Shown in pieces: positions 17,535-25,816 of a stretch of DNA of 64,000 nt. Location: the NCBI RefSeq assembly GCF_000316575.1, contig NC_019682.1:3284001-3348000 (forward strand), written 5' to 3'. Position numbers and translations under genes: made by a program. The notes beneath the pieces are model-generated. The model was not told where the DNA came from. It saw only the letters and a program-made list of their open reading frames with translations, and searched no databases. Origin of the DNA: Calothrix sp. PCC 7507. Its GTDB lineage: Bacteria; Cyanobacteriota; Cyanobacteriia; Cyanobacteriales; Nostocaceae. The stretch's first letter is position 1. Each line of letters starts with the position of its first letter.

Positions 17535-17583
17535 ATTCTTTATGAAGAATGTCAATCATAATATTCTTTTGAAAGAATATTAT
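17535..17583. promoter_or_regulatory. Palindromic operator pair upstream of the toxin-antitoxin genes
   Basis: A perfect palindrome with 12-base arms (ATAATATTCTTT and its complement, TG centre) occupies 17558-17583. A shorter one at 17535-17550 (ATTCTT, four bases, AAGAAT) shares the ATTCTT half-site. Both lie 30-80 bases before the toxin start, where autorepressing XRE antitoxins normally bind. Confidence 0.65.
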
Positions 17584-17618
17584 ATAGAATAAGCGATCGC
17601 AACTTAGGTAATAAAAAT

Positions 17619-17757
17619 GGTGCGTTAGGCAAATCCATAACGCACCCTATTGGAACGACACAGCTAAAATAGTGCATTAGACGTAGGTTAGGTGGAGGAA
17701 CGGAACCCAACAAATCCGCGAAAATGTTGGGTTTCACGACGTTCCACTCAATCTACG
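17619..17757. repeat. Dispersed hairpin-forming repeat element
   Basis: Two nested inverted repeats. A perfect 9-bp hairpin pairs 17619-17627 with 17638-17646 (GGTGCGTTA against TAACGCACC). A longer imperfect hairpin pairs 17682-17712 with 17725-17757 (arms built on CGTAGGTT, GAGGAACG and AACCCAACA). This is the style of a small MITE-like repeat common in Nostoc intergenic DNA. A short frame on the minus strand here is a by-product of the repeat. The dispersed status is recalled, not searched. Confidence 0.55.
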
Positions 17758-17832
17758 ATTATCCTTAACTAGAAAATTGTCAGCTTATACCTATTTTGTA
17801 TGAAGATGCACATAATAATACCCCCCTGTAGT

Positions 17833-17850
17833 CCCCGGCGATAGCCGGGG
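17833..17850 (-). terminator. G/C hairpin downstream of lysS
   Basis: CCCCGGC at 17833-17839 pairs with GCCGGGG at 17844-17850 around a GATA loop, 40 bases after the lysS stop. There is no T-run on the minus strand beyond it, so it may be a weak terminator or a 3' stabilising hairpin. Confidence 0.4.
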
Positions 17851-17890
17851 GGTGAATTATATGCTGCTTCACAAAGAAACGGTATTAGGA

Positions 17891-19576
17891 CTAACTCAAT
17901 TGTTCAAACTTAAATTTTCCTTTAATCAACTTGTTAAAATATTGACCTTTAGATGGTGCATTTTCTAAATCTTCCTTGACGCTGGGAGGTACTTTGAAAT
18001 ACTCATAAACACTTCCACTATCAAATTCAATAGTCAGTGTTTGAGTTTTTGGCTCATAGCTAAACTGCTTAATAACACTGCCTTCAGGTTTGAGGAGAGG
18101 GAAGGCAATTACATCCCGAATACTTGCAGCATCGGTTAAGAACATCACCAAACGATCAATCCCAATCCCTAAACCACCTGTAGGTGGCATACCATATTCC
18201 AAGGCTGTCAAAAAGTCTTCGTCTACGCCTTGGGCTTCTAAATCACCTGCGGCTTTCTTAGCAGCTTGAGCTTCTAAACGTTCTCTTTGCTCAATAGGAT
18301 CAGTCAGTTCTGAGAAGCTATTAGCAGTTTCTCTGCCCACGACAAATAACTCGAATCGTTCCACTAAACCGGGCTTAGAACGGTGAGGTTTTGATAAGGG
18401 TGAAATTTCTACAGGATAATCAATGACAAAGGTAGGTTGGATTAATTTAGTTTCTACCTTTTCTTCAAAGGCTAAATTTAGTAATTTTCCTATAGATTCA
18501 ACTGCATCTACATCGGCAATTCCAGCATTTTTACTTGCTGTTTTTGCTGCTTCTAATGTTTGGAAAGAATGGAAATCTAAGCCTGCATATTCCTTCACCA
18601 AATCGTGCATGGTTGCTCGTCGCCAAGGAGGTGTCAAATCCAAATTTTCCCCTTGGTAGGTAATTTCTAATGTGCCGATTACCTCTTGGGCAACAGTGGT
18701 AATAATCCCTTCTGTCAGCGCCATCATATCGTTGTAATCGGCGTAGGCTTGGTAAATTTCAATCGTTGTAAATTCGGGGTTGTGTCGAGTCGAAATTCCC
18801 TCGTTGCGGAAAATTCGTCCTAATTCAAACACCTTTTCAAAACCACCGACAATGAGGCGCTTGAGATGAAGTTCTGTAGCAATTCGCAGATATAACTCCA
18901 TGTCTAAGGTGTTGTGATAAGTGACGAATGGACGTGCTTCCGCACCGCCAGCTTCACTTTGCAAAACAGGTGTTTCAATTTCGAGGAAATCTCGCTGTTC
19001 TAAATAGCGACGAATCCCCGCCGTAATTTGGGCACGACGACGGAAGGTTTGTCGCACTTCTGGGTTGACAATTAAGTCAACGTAGCGTTGGCGGTAGCGT
19101 TTAGCAACATCCGTCAAGCCATGCCATTTGTCGGGTAGGGGCAATAGAGATTTGGTGAGGATGCTGTATTGTTTAACATAAACTGATAACTCGCCCTTTT
19201 CAGTCCGTTTAATAGTACCTTTAACTCCCAGAATGTCACCGGCATCTGTGAGTTGTTTAATATGGTTAAAGGCATCAGCATCAATATCTGCCATGCCTTC
19301 CTGGATGCGATTTTTTTCTAGATAAAGCTGAATTAAACCAGTTTCATCTTGCAAAGTGAAGAAAGCCAGTTTACCAAAAACACGACGTGCGATGATACGT
19401 CCAGCGATCGCTACTTCTAGATCATTCTCTTCACCGCTGGGTAAATCGACAAACTTTGCTTGTAATTGCGCTGCGTGGTGGGTTGATTCCCAACGATAGG
19501 CATAGGGATTAAAACCTAGCTGCTTGATTTGTTCTACTTTTTCTAGCCTAGCGGCACGGATATCTTCTTCCGACAT
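17891..19576 (-). CDS. lysS: Lysyl-tRNA synthetase (class II) with C-terminal KTSC domain
   Basis: Charges tRNA-Lys with lysine using ATP in the cytoplasm. The N-terminal OB-fold anticodon-binding domain (about 50-150) is followed by the class II core. Motif 1 is around [21 protein letters not shown], motif 2 is [14 protein letters not shown], and motif 3 is [16 protein letters not shown] near residue 478. The synthetase proper ends at FPLLKPE near 498. The remaining 63 residues ([39 protein letters not shown]) form a KTSC domain, a small domain named for this position in lysyl-tRNA synthetases and also found as a stand-alone protein. At 561 residues it is longer than the usual 490-510 because of this tail. 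Stands alone. Confidence 0.97.
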   Translation of the reverse strand: MSEEDIRAARLEKVEQIKQLGFNPYAYRWESTHHAAQLQAKFVDLPSGEENDLEVAIAGRIIARRVFGKLAFFTLQDETGLIQLYLEKNRIQEGMADIDADAFNHIKQLTDAGDILGVKGTIKRTEKGELSVYVKQYSILTKSLLPLPDKWHGLTDVAKRYRQRYVDLIVNPEVRQTFRRRAQITAGIRRYLEQRDFLEIETPVLQSEAGGAEARPFVTYHNTLDMELYLRIATELHLKRLIVGGFEKVFELGRIFRNEGISTRHNPEFTTIEIYQAYADYNDMMALTEGIITTVAQEVIGTLEITYQGENLDLTPPWRRATMHDLVKEYAGLDFHSFQTLEAAKTASKNAGIADVDAVESIGKLLNLAFEEKVETKLIQPTFVIDYPVEISPLSKPHRSKPGLVERFELFVVGRETANSFSELTDPIEQRERLEAQAAKKAAGDLEAQGVDEDFLTALEYGMPPTGGLGIGIDRLVMFLTDAASIRDVIAFPLLKPEGSVIKQFSYEPKTQTLTIEFDSGSVYEYFKVPPSVKEDLENAPSKGQYFNKLIKGKFKFEQLS

Positions 19577-19798
19577 GGTAACGAACTATATCATAGGGCA
19601 AGATTAATTATAGATGCTGCGATCCAATGGAGCGATTATCTGCAATCTTGATAAACTTCTGATTTGGTGTTGCCATCAAACACTACCAAAAATTTGCCAT
19701 CGGGTATTAAGCGTAATATATAGATCAAGCTAATGACGTTTTTAGCAGAAGGTCAGGTGATTATGGCGATCGCATGAGATAAAGCTACATCTGGGGAA

Positions 19799-19894
19799 AT
19801 GACTCTTAAGGAGTTCTTTAACTATGACGATGGCACAGATGCCATATATGAGTTTGAAGATGGAGAATTGCCGCTGATGACGGCGGAAAGTTAG
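19799..19894 (+). pseudogene. Uma2-family (DUF820) nuclease remnant
   Basis: A 31-codon frame, starting at ATG 19799 and ending in TAG, reads MTLKEFFNYDDGTDAIYEF and then DGELPLM and AES. This is the opening of Uma2-type proteins (compare YDDG, LYELFNGELIEMPPES in the intact gene at 28852-29433). Nothing downstream continues the fold, so it is a decayed fragment. The rest of the 19577-19922 gap holds no gene; around 19647-19740 a minus-strand frame ending LIPDGKFLVVFDG looks like the tail of another lost gene. Confidence 0.5.
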
Positions 19895-19922
19895 ATAAAT
19901 CGGCGACTTGCCATGTTTATCC

Positions 19923-20318
19923 TTACTTTCGCGCTACTGGTAGGGCATGACGCATTGCGATCGCTCTCAACTTTAAGTTGGTCAATTGTACGATCGCTTT
20001 GACAAAATCTGCCTGTTCTGGTCGTAAATTCAGTGTTCTTAAGGCTTGAGTGAGATCGTCGCCATGTCGTAGATTGTGGGCAAGTTGGGCACGTTGTGAC
20101 GAGTCTAAAATAGCCAAAATTTCCCGATTTCTTCTTTGACGTACAGCTTGGAGTTCTTGACGCTGTAAGGGAGTCAGGTCAATATCTGAAGATGCAGTAC
20201 TAGCTTGAGCAAGAATTATGGTATGTGTTGGTGCTGCTAAAGCTATCCCAGGTATAAAGAAAATCAGGGTAAGAATAATTGCTAATATAGATAGTTTTTT
20301 TGTAAAAATACTTGACAT
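19923..20318 (-). CDS. Small exported protein, Spy/CpxP-like layout
   Basis: About 131 residues. The signal peptide (LSILAIILTLIFFIPGIALA) would be cleaved before APT. The mature part is helical and rich in Arg/Gln/Leu, with two LT/LR-type helix starts (LTPLQRQELQAVRQRRNREI and LNLRPEQADFVKAIVQL). This arrangement recalls periplasmic Spy/CpxP-type proteins, which buffer unfolded protein or metal stress, but the LTXXQ motifs are not exact. The frame extends to 20360; the ATG at 20318 (start of MSSIFTKK) gives a normal signal peptide and has AGGAAT upstream. No operon partners. Confidence 0.65.
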   Translation of the reverse strand: MSSIFTKKLSILAIILTLIFFIPGIALAAPTHTIILAQASTASSDIDLTPLQRQELQAVRQRRNREILAILDSSQRAQLAHNLRHGDDLTQALRTLNLRPEQADFVKAIVQLTNLKLRAIAMRHALPVARK

Positions 20319-20887
20319 CTTGAAAAATTCCTGAATCAGATTTGGATTTTCGCCACCCAAAAAGGGATCGTGCCTGTGACGATGTGCTTATCAAAAAAGC
20401 AGTAGCCCACTTCAAGTATTATCTGGGCTGAAGTCACATAAAAATAAAATCTGCTCGGAAGCAGTCAGTTTTATATTGCCCTAGCTTTGCCACTTGGGAA
20501 TGCTTACTGTAAACAACTCAAAATGTGTGATTTGATTAAATCAGTGAACAGTTATCACGGTTCCAGTCTGGTATTTAACCCCGACTGTAGCAATATCCTG
20601 CAGGGTAACCCACCACTTGACCCTCCGAATTTTAGATTTTGGATTTTGGATTTTGGATTTGAGATTTTTTGGGGTACGAGCAAGACCCCATGTGTCTGTA
20701 ATCAATCTAAAATCGTATGCATCTTCAATCCCCAGAGCCAAGTACCGCAAGTGGCGCGGGGTCAATCCAAAAGACGCTACGCACAGTCGCTCGCTTGCGG
20801 AGCTATGCCGCAGGCTTTACGACTTCGCTCAGTAACCATTAGACGTGAGGGACTCTGTAGGGCAAATGATAACTGATAACTGTTGAT
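20319..20887. repeat. Gene-free gap with heptamer and other dispersed repeats
   Basis: At 20629-20670 the heptamer GGATTTT is repeated about four times. Further on (about 20755-20850) the sequence has CGCTTGCGGAGC and CGCAGGCTTTACGACTTCGCTC stretches of the kind spread through Nostoc genomes, and ends with AACTGATAACTGTT. Frames reading through this region are repeat translations and are not called as genes. It contains the promoter side of the exported protein gene at 20318. Confidence 0.5.
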
Positions 20888-21850
20888 CTACTCAGACCTT
20901 TTCATTTTGTTAATTTCTCGTTGTAATTCTTCAATTTGACGACGCAAAGTTTCTGCGGTATTTGCGGGTGTTTGAGCTGCAACATTTACTGCTCCTTCAG
21001 CAGGCGATCGCTGATAGTTTCCTCGGCGAATTTGCTGATATTCTTCTGATACTGCCCACTCCCGTAGATAGTGTAAGCGTTCAACAGGGAAAGGATGGCT
21101 CAACATCATACCTTGAGCGCCGTTGTACATCAAGAATTTATATATTTGATTCAGTCCATCCACGTCTAACGCTTGATAACTTTCTGACTGACGGATGAAT
21201 TCCTGTAGACTACATTCATTAGCGTATTTAACACTACCACCAGACACTTTCATCATTGTTAACATGACTGGATTTAAGTCATCCATCACTAACAAAGCTG
21301 CTCGATCTGCTGATAACTCAGCTTTCCGCCGCCATTCAAAAAAGGCATAAATCAAGCCTTGCGTCACAAAATTACCCATACCAAAAGTCAATTCACCTAG
21401 GGCGGAAGCAGCACTCATTGCCCACATCGCTATTTGAATTAAAATAGTATGACCACATTTAATATGCCCCAGTTCATGGGCTAACACCGCCCGAATTTCA
21501 GCTTCGTCCAGTAAGTCTAGTATCCCTGTATTTATGACTATGTAAGGATTTTCTTGCCCTAGTGCATAGCTATTTGCTTGTGGATTTTGTGAGACAAACA
21601 GTGCCGGTTCTGGATAAATATCCAAATCCCGCACACATTCTCGAAATATCTGGTAAATAGTGGAATATTGACGCGGCCCGACTTGGATGGTGTTGCCCAT
21701 TAAATAGACTAACTGAGGGCGTTCGTAGATAAATTCCACAAATTTATGAGCAATTAAATCAAATCCCGGTAGACTTCGTAAAGCTTGCTCGGCTTGGCGA
21801 TCCAGTGGATGTCTGAAGGCTTCGCTGGAAATTCCGGTGTAAGTTGGCAT
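20888..21850 (-). CDS. M48-family zinc metalloprotease
   Basis: A 320-residue peptidase. The zinc site HELGHIKCGHT is intact (two His and the catalytic Glu), and the third ligand is probably the Glu in RRKAELSADRAALL, the usual ExxxD motif of M48 enzymes. A hydrophobic region between them (ILIQIAMWAMSAASAL and FVTQGLIYAFF) suggests membrane association, as in HtpX relatives. It lacks the multiple N-terminal helices of HtpX, so it is a shorter M48 type. The C-terminus is a coiled coil (ETLRRQIEELQREINKMK). Likely role: quality control of membrane or secreted proteins; substrate unknown. Confidence 0.9.
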   Translation of the reverse strand: MPTYTGISSEAFRHPLDRQAEQALRSLPGFDLIAHKFVEFIYERPQLVYLMGNTIQVGPRQYSTIYQIFRECVRDLDIYPEPALFVSQNPQANSYALGQENPYIVINTGILDLLDEAEIRAVLAHELGHIKCGHTILIQIAMWAMSAASALGELTFGMGNFVTQGLIYAFFEWRRKAELSADRAALLVMDDLNPVMLTMMKVSGGSVKYANECSLQEFIRQSESYQALDVDGLNQIYKFLMYNGAQGMMLSHPFPVERLHYLREWAVSEEYQQIRRGNYQRSPAEGAVNVAAQTPANTAETLRRQIEELQREINKMKRSE

Positions 21851-21870
21851 AATTCAGGGAAATTGGTGAT

Positions 21871-21931
21871 TTGTCATTGGTCATTAGTCATTGGCAACTA
21901 CAAAGGACAAGTGACGAATGACTAATGACAA
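21871..21931. repeat. Inverted GTCATT repeat between divergent genes
   Basis: TTGTCATT, GGTCATTAGTCATTGG units at 21871-21894 are mirrored by GAATGACTAATGACAAG at 21916-21932, giving an imperfect hairpin. The same unit recurs at 59485-59545, showing it is dispersed within this window. Confidence 0.6.
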
Positions 21932-21987
21932 GATAATAGATATGGGGCTTTGTGCGTAAAAGTCACTTTGTATGGGATTAAAAGCGT

Positions 21988-23532
21988 GTGATTGAGGCAG
22001 AAGTTCATTTGTCATTACATAACTTCCTGCGATCGCAGGCGGGGTTTCCTTCCTGGCATCATCATCTAACGATGGCAAGGTTGGTAGCACGTGCCCTGCG
22101 GTTGGGACGTAGTGCCCTAATTCAAGTAGGCGCAGTTTCCGGCTATCAGGGGCGATATCGCACTAGTTTTGTCGCATCAGCATTGATGTGGCATGGCCCT
22201 GTAATCATTGTTGCCCCCGAAGCGGTGCAGCAACGTTTACTAAAAGTGGAAATTCCGCGACTACAGCAATGGCTACAAGCCAAAAAGCCCATCAGAACAG
22301 GTGACGCTTGGCCTAGTGCTGAGTTCCAAGGACTCCTACTTACTTCCCCGGAAGCTTGGTTAAAAGGTCAATTTGCAGATGTTAAACATTTTCCCCCAGG
22401 TATACCCACAATTATTGATGGAGTGGATGATTTAGAAGATTGGGTACGTCATCAGCTTACTCAAGATATTCAACCTCAAGATTGGGAGCAACTCATGCTT
22501 GCTTGTCCAGATCAAGCTGAGTTAATTCGTGCGGTGCGAGTGCAACTAACACATGAATTGTTCCAGCATCCTGCTAACCCCTATGAATGCTATGTGATTT
22601 CTCAGCCAGAGTTAGAGATTTTGCAGCAACTCTATTTAGCTTTAGACAAAACTGCTCTCCCTGAATCTTGGCGGCAGTTCTGGCAAAAATTCCCCAGCCT
22701 TGATGAGAATTTTGCTTTCCCTCTGTTGTGGGCGACTATTGCCCGTCGTCAAGGTTTATTTTCTTTACACTGCTCCCCAATTGAATTAGGAAAAATACTG
22801 TCGCCAATTTGGGAACGCCAGCCGGTGGTGTTGATTGGTAGCGCCTTAGAACCAGAAACTGAGGCTCCCTTATTTCGTGAGCGCCTGGGTTTGGAAGATG
22901 TAACTTGCTTGAAGTTCTCGAATGATAGTCAAGGGGAAGCGATACAACTGTATATACCCTATAAATTGCCTTTACCCAACACGCCGGAATTTCAGGCGGC
23001 ATTTATTCACAAAGTCCGGACACTTCTATGTTTAAGTGCTACAGCCCCAGGATTGACTGTTGTATTAGTTGGGGATGTGCCACTCAAGGCTCAAGTAGGG
23101 GCGGTTTTGGCTGGTGAGTTCGGCTCGCGGGTACAGGTAGAAAAAACTTGTTTGGATGAAAATGGTATTTTAATCAGCGGTTGGGAATTTTGGCGATCGC
23201 ATCAAGGTGTCTTACCTGCACCCCATCTGTTAATTATTGCCACTTTACCTCTACCATCTTTAGAAAATCCCCTTGTGGCTGGTAGGGTAGCCCACTATAA
23301 GCGATCGCATCAAGATTGGTTTCGTTTATACTTATTACCCACAGCTTTGAATGAATTGCAACGGGCGATCGCTCCAGTCCGAGAAAGTCAAGGTATTGTA
23401 GCTTTACTTGATGGTCGTGTGGTTAACCGGAGCTACGGCGCTCAAATTCTCTCTGCTCTCAGTCCTCTAGCACGAATTAACTATCTCGATCCCAGTTTGT
23501 TCTCCAATAGCAACGAAGAAAATTCTGTCTAG
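21988..23532 (+). CDS. DinG-like helicase-fold protein without helicase motifs
   Basis: A 514-residue protein whose overall plan resembles a superfamily 2 (DinG/XPD-type) helicase but whose catalytic motifs are gone. The Walker A position reads GAVSGYQGRYRTS (48-60), lacking the GKT lysine. The DEAH position reads IIDGVDDLEDW (142-152). The C-terminal block VALLDGRVVNRSYGAQILSAL matches the motif V-VI neighbourhood of DinG, again without the final arginine finger pattern. From memory, similar proteins occur across cyanobacteria annotated as helicase, so the loss may be family-wide. It is probably not an ATPase; nucleic-acid binding is possible. Start is GTG at 21988. Divergent from the M48 gene. 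Confidence 0.65.
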   Translation: MIEAEVHLSLHNFLRSQAGFPSWHHHLTMARLVARALRLGRSALIQVGAVSGYQGRYRTSFVASALMWHGPVIIVAPEAVQQRLLKVEIPRLQQWLQAKKPIRTGDAWPSAEFQGLLLTSPEAWLKGQFADVKHFPPGIPTIIDGVDDLEDWVRHQLTQDIQPQDWEQLMLACPDQAELIRAVRVQLTHELFQHPANPYECYVISQPELEILQQLYLALDKTALPESWRQFWQKFPSLDENFAFPLLWATIARRQGLFSLHCSPIELGKILSPIWERQPVVLIGSALEPETEAPLFRERLGLEDVTCLKFSNDSQGEAIQLYIPYKLPLPNTPEFQAAFIHKVRTLLCLSATAPGLTVVLVGDVPLKAQVGAVLAGEFGSRVQVEKTCLDENGILISGWEFWRSHQGVLPAPHLLIIATLPLPSLENPLVAGRVAHYKRSHQDWFRLYLLPTALNELQRAIAPVRESQGIVALLDGRVVNRSYGAQILSALSPLARINYLDPSLFSNSNEENSV

Positions 23533-23755
23533 GTTGTCAGTTATTTATAGCAGCCAACGCCGAATGACTAATGACTCTTTACATTTTGTCAACGGCAGTG
23601 CGATCGCCCTACAGCAAGCGCTATTATCACTTTATTCAGACATTTTCTGTCGTATATTTCGTTTGTAGCGAAGAAAGATTTCATCTTGTCTCTGGTTTAG
23701 CCAAGATACCTACCAATCTAAACTCATAACCTAAGTTAAATTTAAATTGCTGATT

Positions 23756-23968
23756 ATGGGCGAAGCAAAACGTCGTAAAACATCTCTTGGAGAAGAATAC
23801 GGTCAAGAAACTCGGATCTTACCGTGGGTGCCGATCACCAAAAACCAAGCCGAACTATTTGTTAGTTGGTCAACTCGCGGTGCTTGGATCGGCATTGGTG
23901 TTATGGTCGCTGCATGGGTGACAATCCGTTTTATCGGGCCAGCTTTCGGTTGGTGGCAAGTAGTTTAA
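23756..23968 (+). CDS. DUF2839 small membrane protein
   Basis: A 70-residue protein starting MGEAKRRKTSLGEEYG, which is the hallmark opening of cyanobacterial DUF2839 proteins. One transmembrane helix lies at about 43-62 (WIGIGVMVAAWVTIRFIG), so a basic cytoplasmic head is followed by a single anchor. Function is unknown in the family. The frame extends to a TTG at 23747, but the ATG at 23756 fits the family's start. It stands alone. Confidence 0.82.
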   Translation: MGEAKRRKTSLGEEYGQETRILPWVPITKNQAELFVSWSTRGAWIGIGVMVAAWVTIRFIGPAFGWWQVV

Positions 23969-25128
23969 TCCAATTTTCAGGATTTTATGACTGCGGCAGT
24001 GCGATCGCCAATTATTAAATCCAGTTGTGTCAGCTATTGCCGCTAGCAAAATTCTAATTATGCAAAGCTGGACTTATCAATAAATTACAGACTTTGCCTA
24101 GTCTTATTTAGATAAATATTATGGTATTTCTTTAACTCATCAGTAATATTAATATACTTAATCAGCGATCGTAGAGTTGTGCTGAGTTGATAGAAGCTAA
24201 ACATCTCATCAAAGGCGGCGTGAAACCCAATCTCCTTTTAGGATACGACTAGCGAATAGGGGATATAACCCCTCATTTGCACACAAAATGGTTGGTAGAG
24301 ACGTTGTTTTCGTAGCGTAGCGGGGCGTTCGCGATAGCGTCTCGTAGAGAAGCCCAGTCCAATTTCGCGTCTCTATATCTAAGTTCTTGTGCTGATAACT
24401 GATAACTGTTGAACCCATTTCACTCAAAATTAGCTTTTTTGTATTCTATGCAACTGTTTATCATTGGCTTCATGAAACTTTTAGTAGTCTATGCAACAAT
24501 TTCGCCATAATCTCAAAAGGTGCGAAAATACTGCCGAAATGGCAACATGCCTCTTCTGGGTTTAGTTATTCTCAGTATTGAGTCTAGCAATTTTGGGTTT
24601 TACATTTTTCTCTAGATTTTCAGTGCATACTTTGTATAATCAGGAACTTTTAGCTCAATAACACGTCCCTGACTTCAACCCTAGAATTTCTAAGGTCAAC
24701 TGCTCAATCTCTTATATCTGGCAGATATAAAACTAGTACACCCACCAATTAGGCGATACTAATTCTCTGTAAATAGCAGATTTCACTGCATATAAGCGAT
24801 AAAAATGCAATATGTATCTTTTATGTAGTTGACGGATAGCAAATTTAAGTTACTCTTAAAGCGGATTACTTTTTGTGACCATCCATCATGACAGAAATGT
24901 CTAAAGACAACATTAAACTTAACAATTCTGTCTGATATTCTGATTTCACAAACTGAATAGTTTGATACCGTACGCAAACCTATTATCCACTACCCTAAGC
25001 AGGGTAGCTAACAAACTACTCTTTAGGTATCTGGTAATCGTAACCGATAGTTTACAATACCAGTGGATGAGAAAATCTAAAGAAAATATAAAAGAAACTC
25101 AAATGACTGTGGTGTCAGGAGGAAAAAC
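23969..25128. other. Long gene-free region with palindromes
   Basis: About 1160 bases without a credible gene. Positions about 24290-24420 are dispersed repeats (CGTAGCGTAGCGG, GCGATAGCGTCTCG, AACTGATAACTGTTG). A TATAAT lies at 24635-24640. A palindrome with 9-base arms and a single central G covers 24712-24730 (TTATATCTG and its complement). A 7-bp hairpin pairs CTACCCT at 24990-24996 with AGGGTAG at 25001-25007, about 120 bases before the DUF1815 gene. A small RNA or long leader is possible but unproven. Confidence 0.4.
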
Positions 25129-25473
25129 GTGTTTCTAAGACTAGCGCATCAACATCGGCAATTTGTCCAAGACTTGGTAATGAACCTACAAGCTTTGGCG
25201 ATTGTACTAGAGCGACGCGGATACCCTGCGTCCTGTTATACCTGTGGCGACCAGATGAACAGTGCTTCATTCATGGTGAGCTTGGGAGACAACCACTTGA
25301 TTCGGTTTTTGGTGTCCGATTACGGCATTACTTGGACAGAAATGCGGGACGATCGCGAATTAATGAAATTAGAGGGTGCGGAGGCAATTAACCAGTTACA
25401 GGAACTTGCCAATATTGTCAAGCAACCTGCACCAGCTGCTACAGATAACAAAGCCCTAGCTAAGAAATTTTAA
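25129..25473 (+). CDS. DUF1815 conserved cyanobacterial protein
   Basis: A 114-residue soluble protein that I recognise as the cyanobacterial DUF1815 family (FVQDLVMNLQALAIVLERRGY, SASFMVSLGDNHLIRFLVSDYGITWTEMRD). Two cysteines occur as CYTCG near residues 37-40. No function is established that I know of. It begins with GTG at 25129 preceded by a perfect AGGAGG ribosome site (25117-25122). The family's strong conservation and the long upstream leader suggest regulated expression. Stands alone between two long gaps. Confidence 0.8.
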   Translation: MFLRLAHQHRQFVQDLVMNLQALAIVLERRGYPASCYTCGDQMNSASFMVSLGDNHLIRFLVSDYGITWTEMRDDRELMKLEGAEAINQLQELANIVKQPAPAATDNKALAKKF

Positions 25474-25816
25474 AGATTTCTGTATTGAGTAGGGTATTTC
25501 AACAAAAGCGCCAATAATCTATGTTGATAATTGGTAATTATGAGTTGGGAGAGGATCATCTATCTCCCTATGACAGTGGAGTGATTGGCTGACTGTTGGT
25601 CGATCACCTAATGGTTTGGCGTAAATCAGGAAATTATCAACAGCATTCTTAAAATACCTGGCATATCAAGAATGTATCTAGGGATCTGCTAAGGCGTATT
25701 CCTCTTACCCTGATTGAAAAGTAAGAGATTTGACATTGCCCTCGATAGTCAGTTGTTCTGTGTTGAATTCCTGATTCTGGGAATGAGCGAAGTGCTGAAC
25801 TTATAGCTGGAAGTCA
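25474..25816. other. Intergenic gap, nothing recognised
   Basis: The gap between the convergent DUF1815 and CHAT genes. No gene, long repeat or strong terminator hairpin was seen; the sequence is of ordinary composition. Confidence 0.4.

Noticed and set aside
17552-17737. Minus-strand frame of 61 codons
   Set aside because: It is a translation of the hairpin repeat and the operator palindrome.
19647-19740. Minus-strand tail LIPDGKFLVVFDGNTKSEVYQ
   Set aside because: Reads like the end of a real protein, but no start or upstream coding sequence is present; noted only as a possible relic.
20487-20876. Plus-strand frame of 129 codons
   Set aside because: Runs through heptamer and other dispersed repeats; no family look.
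24209-24427. Minus-strand frame of 72 codons
   Set aside because: Covers dispersed-repeat DNA; no ribosome site and no recognisable fold.
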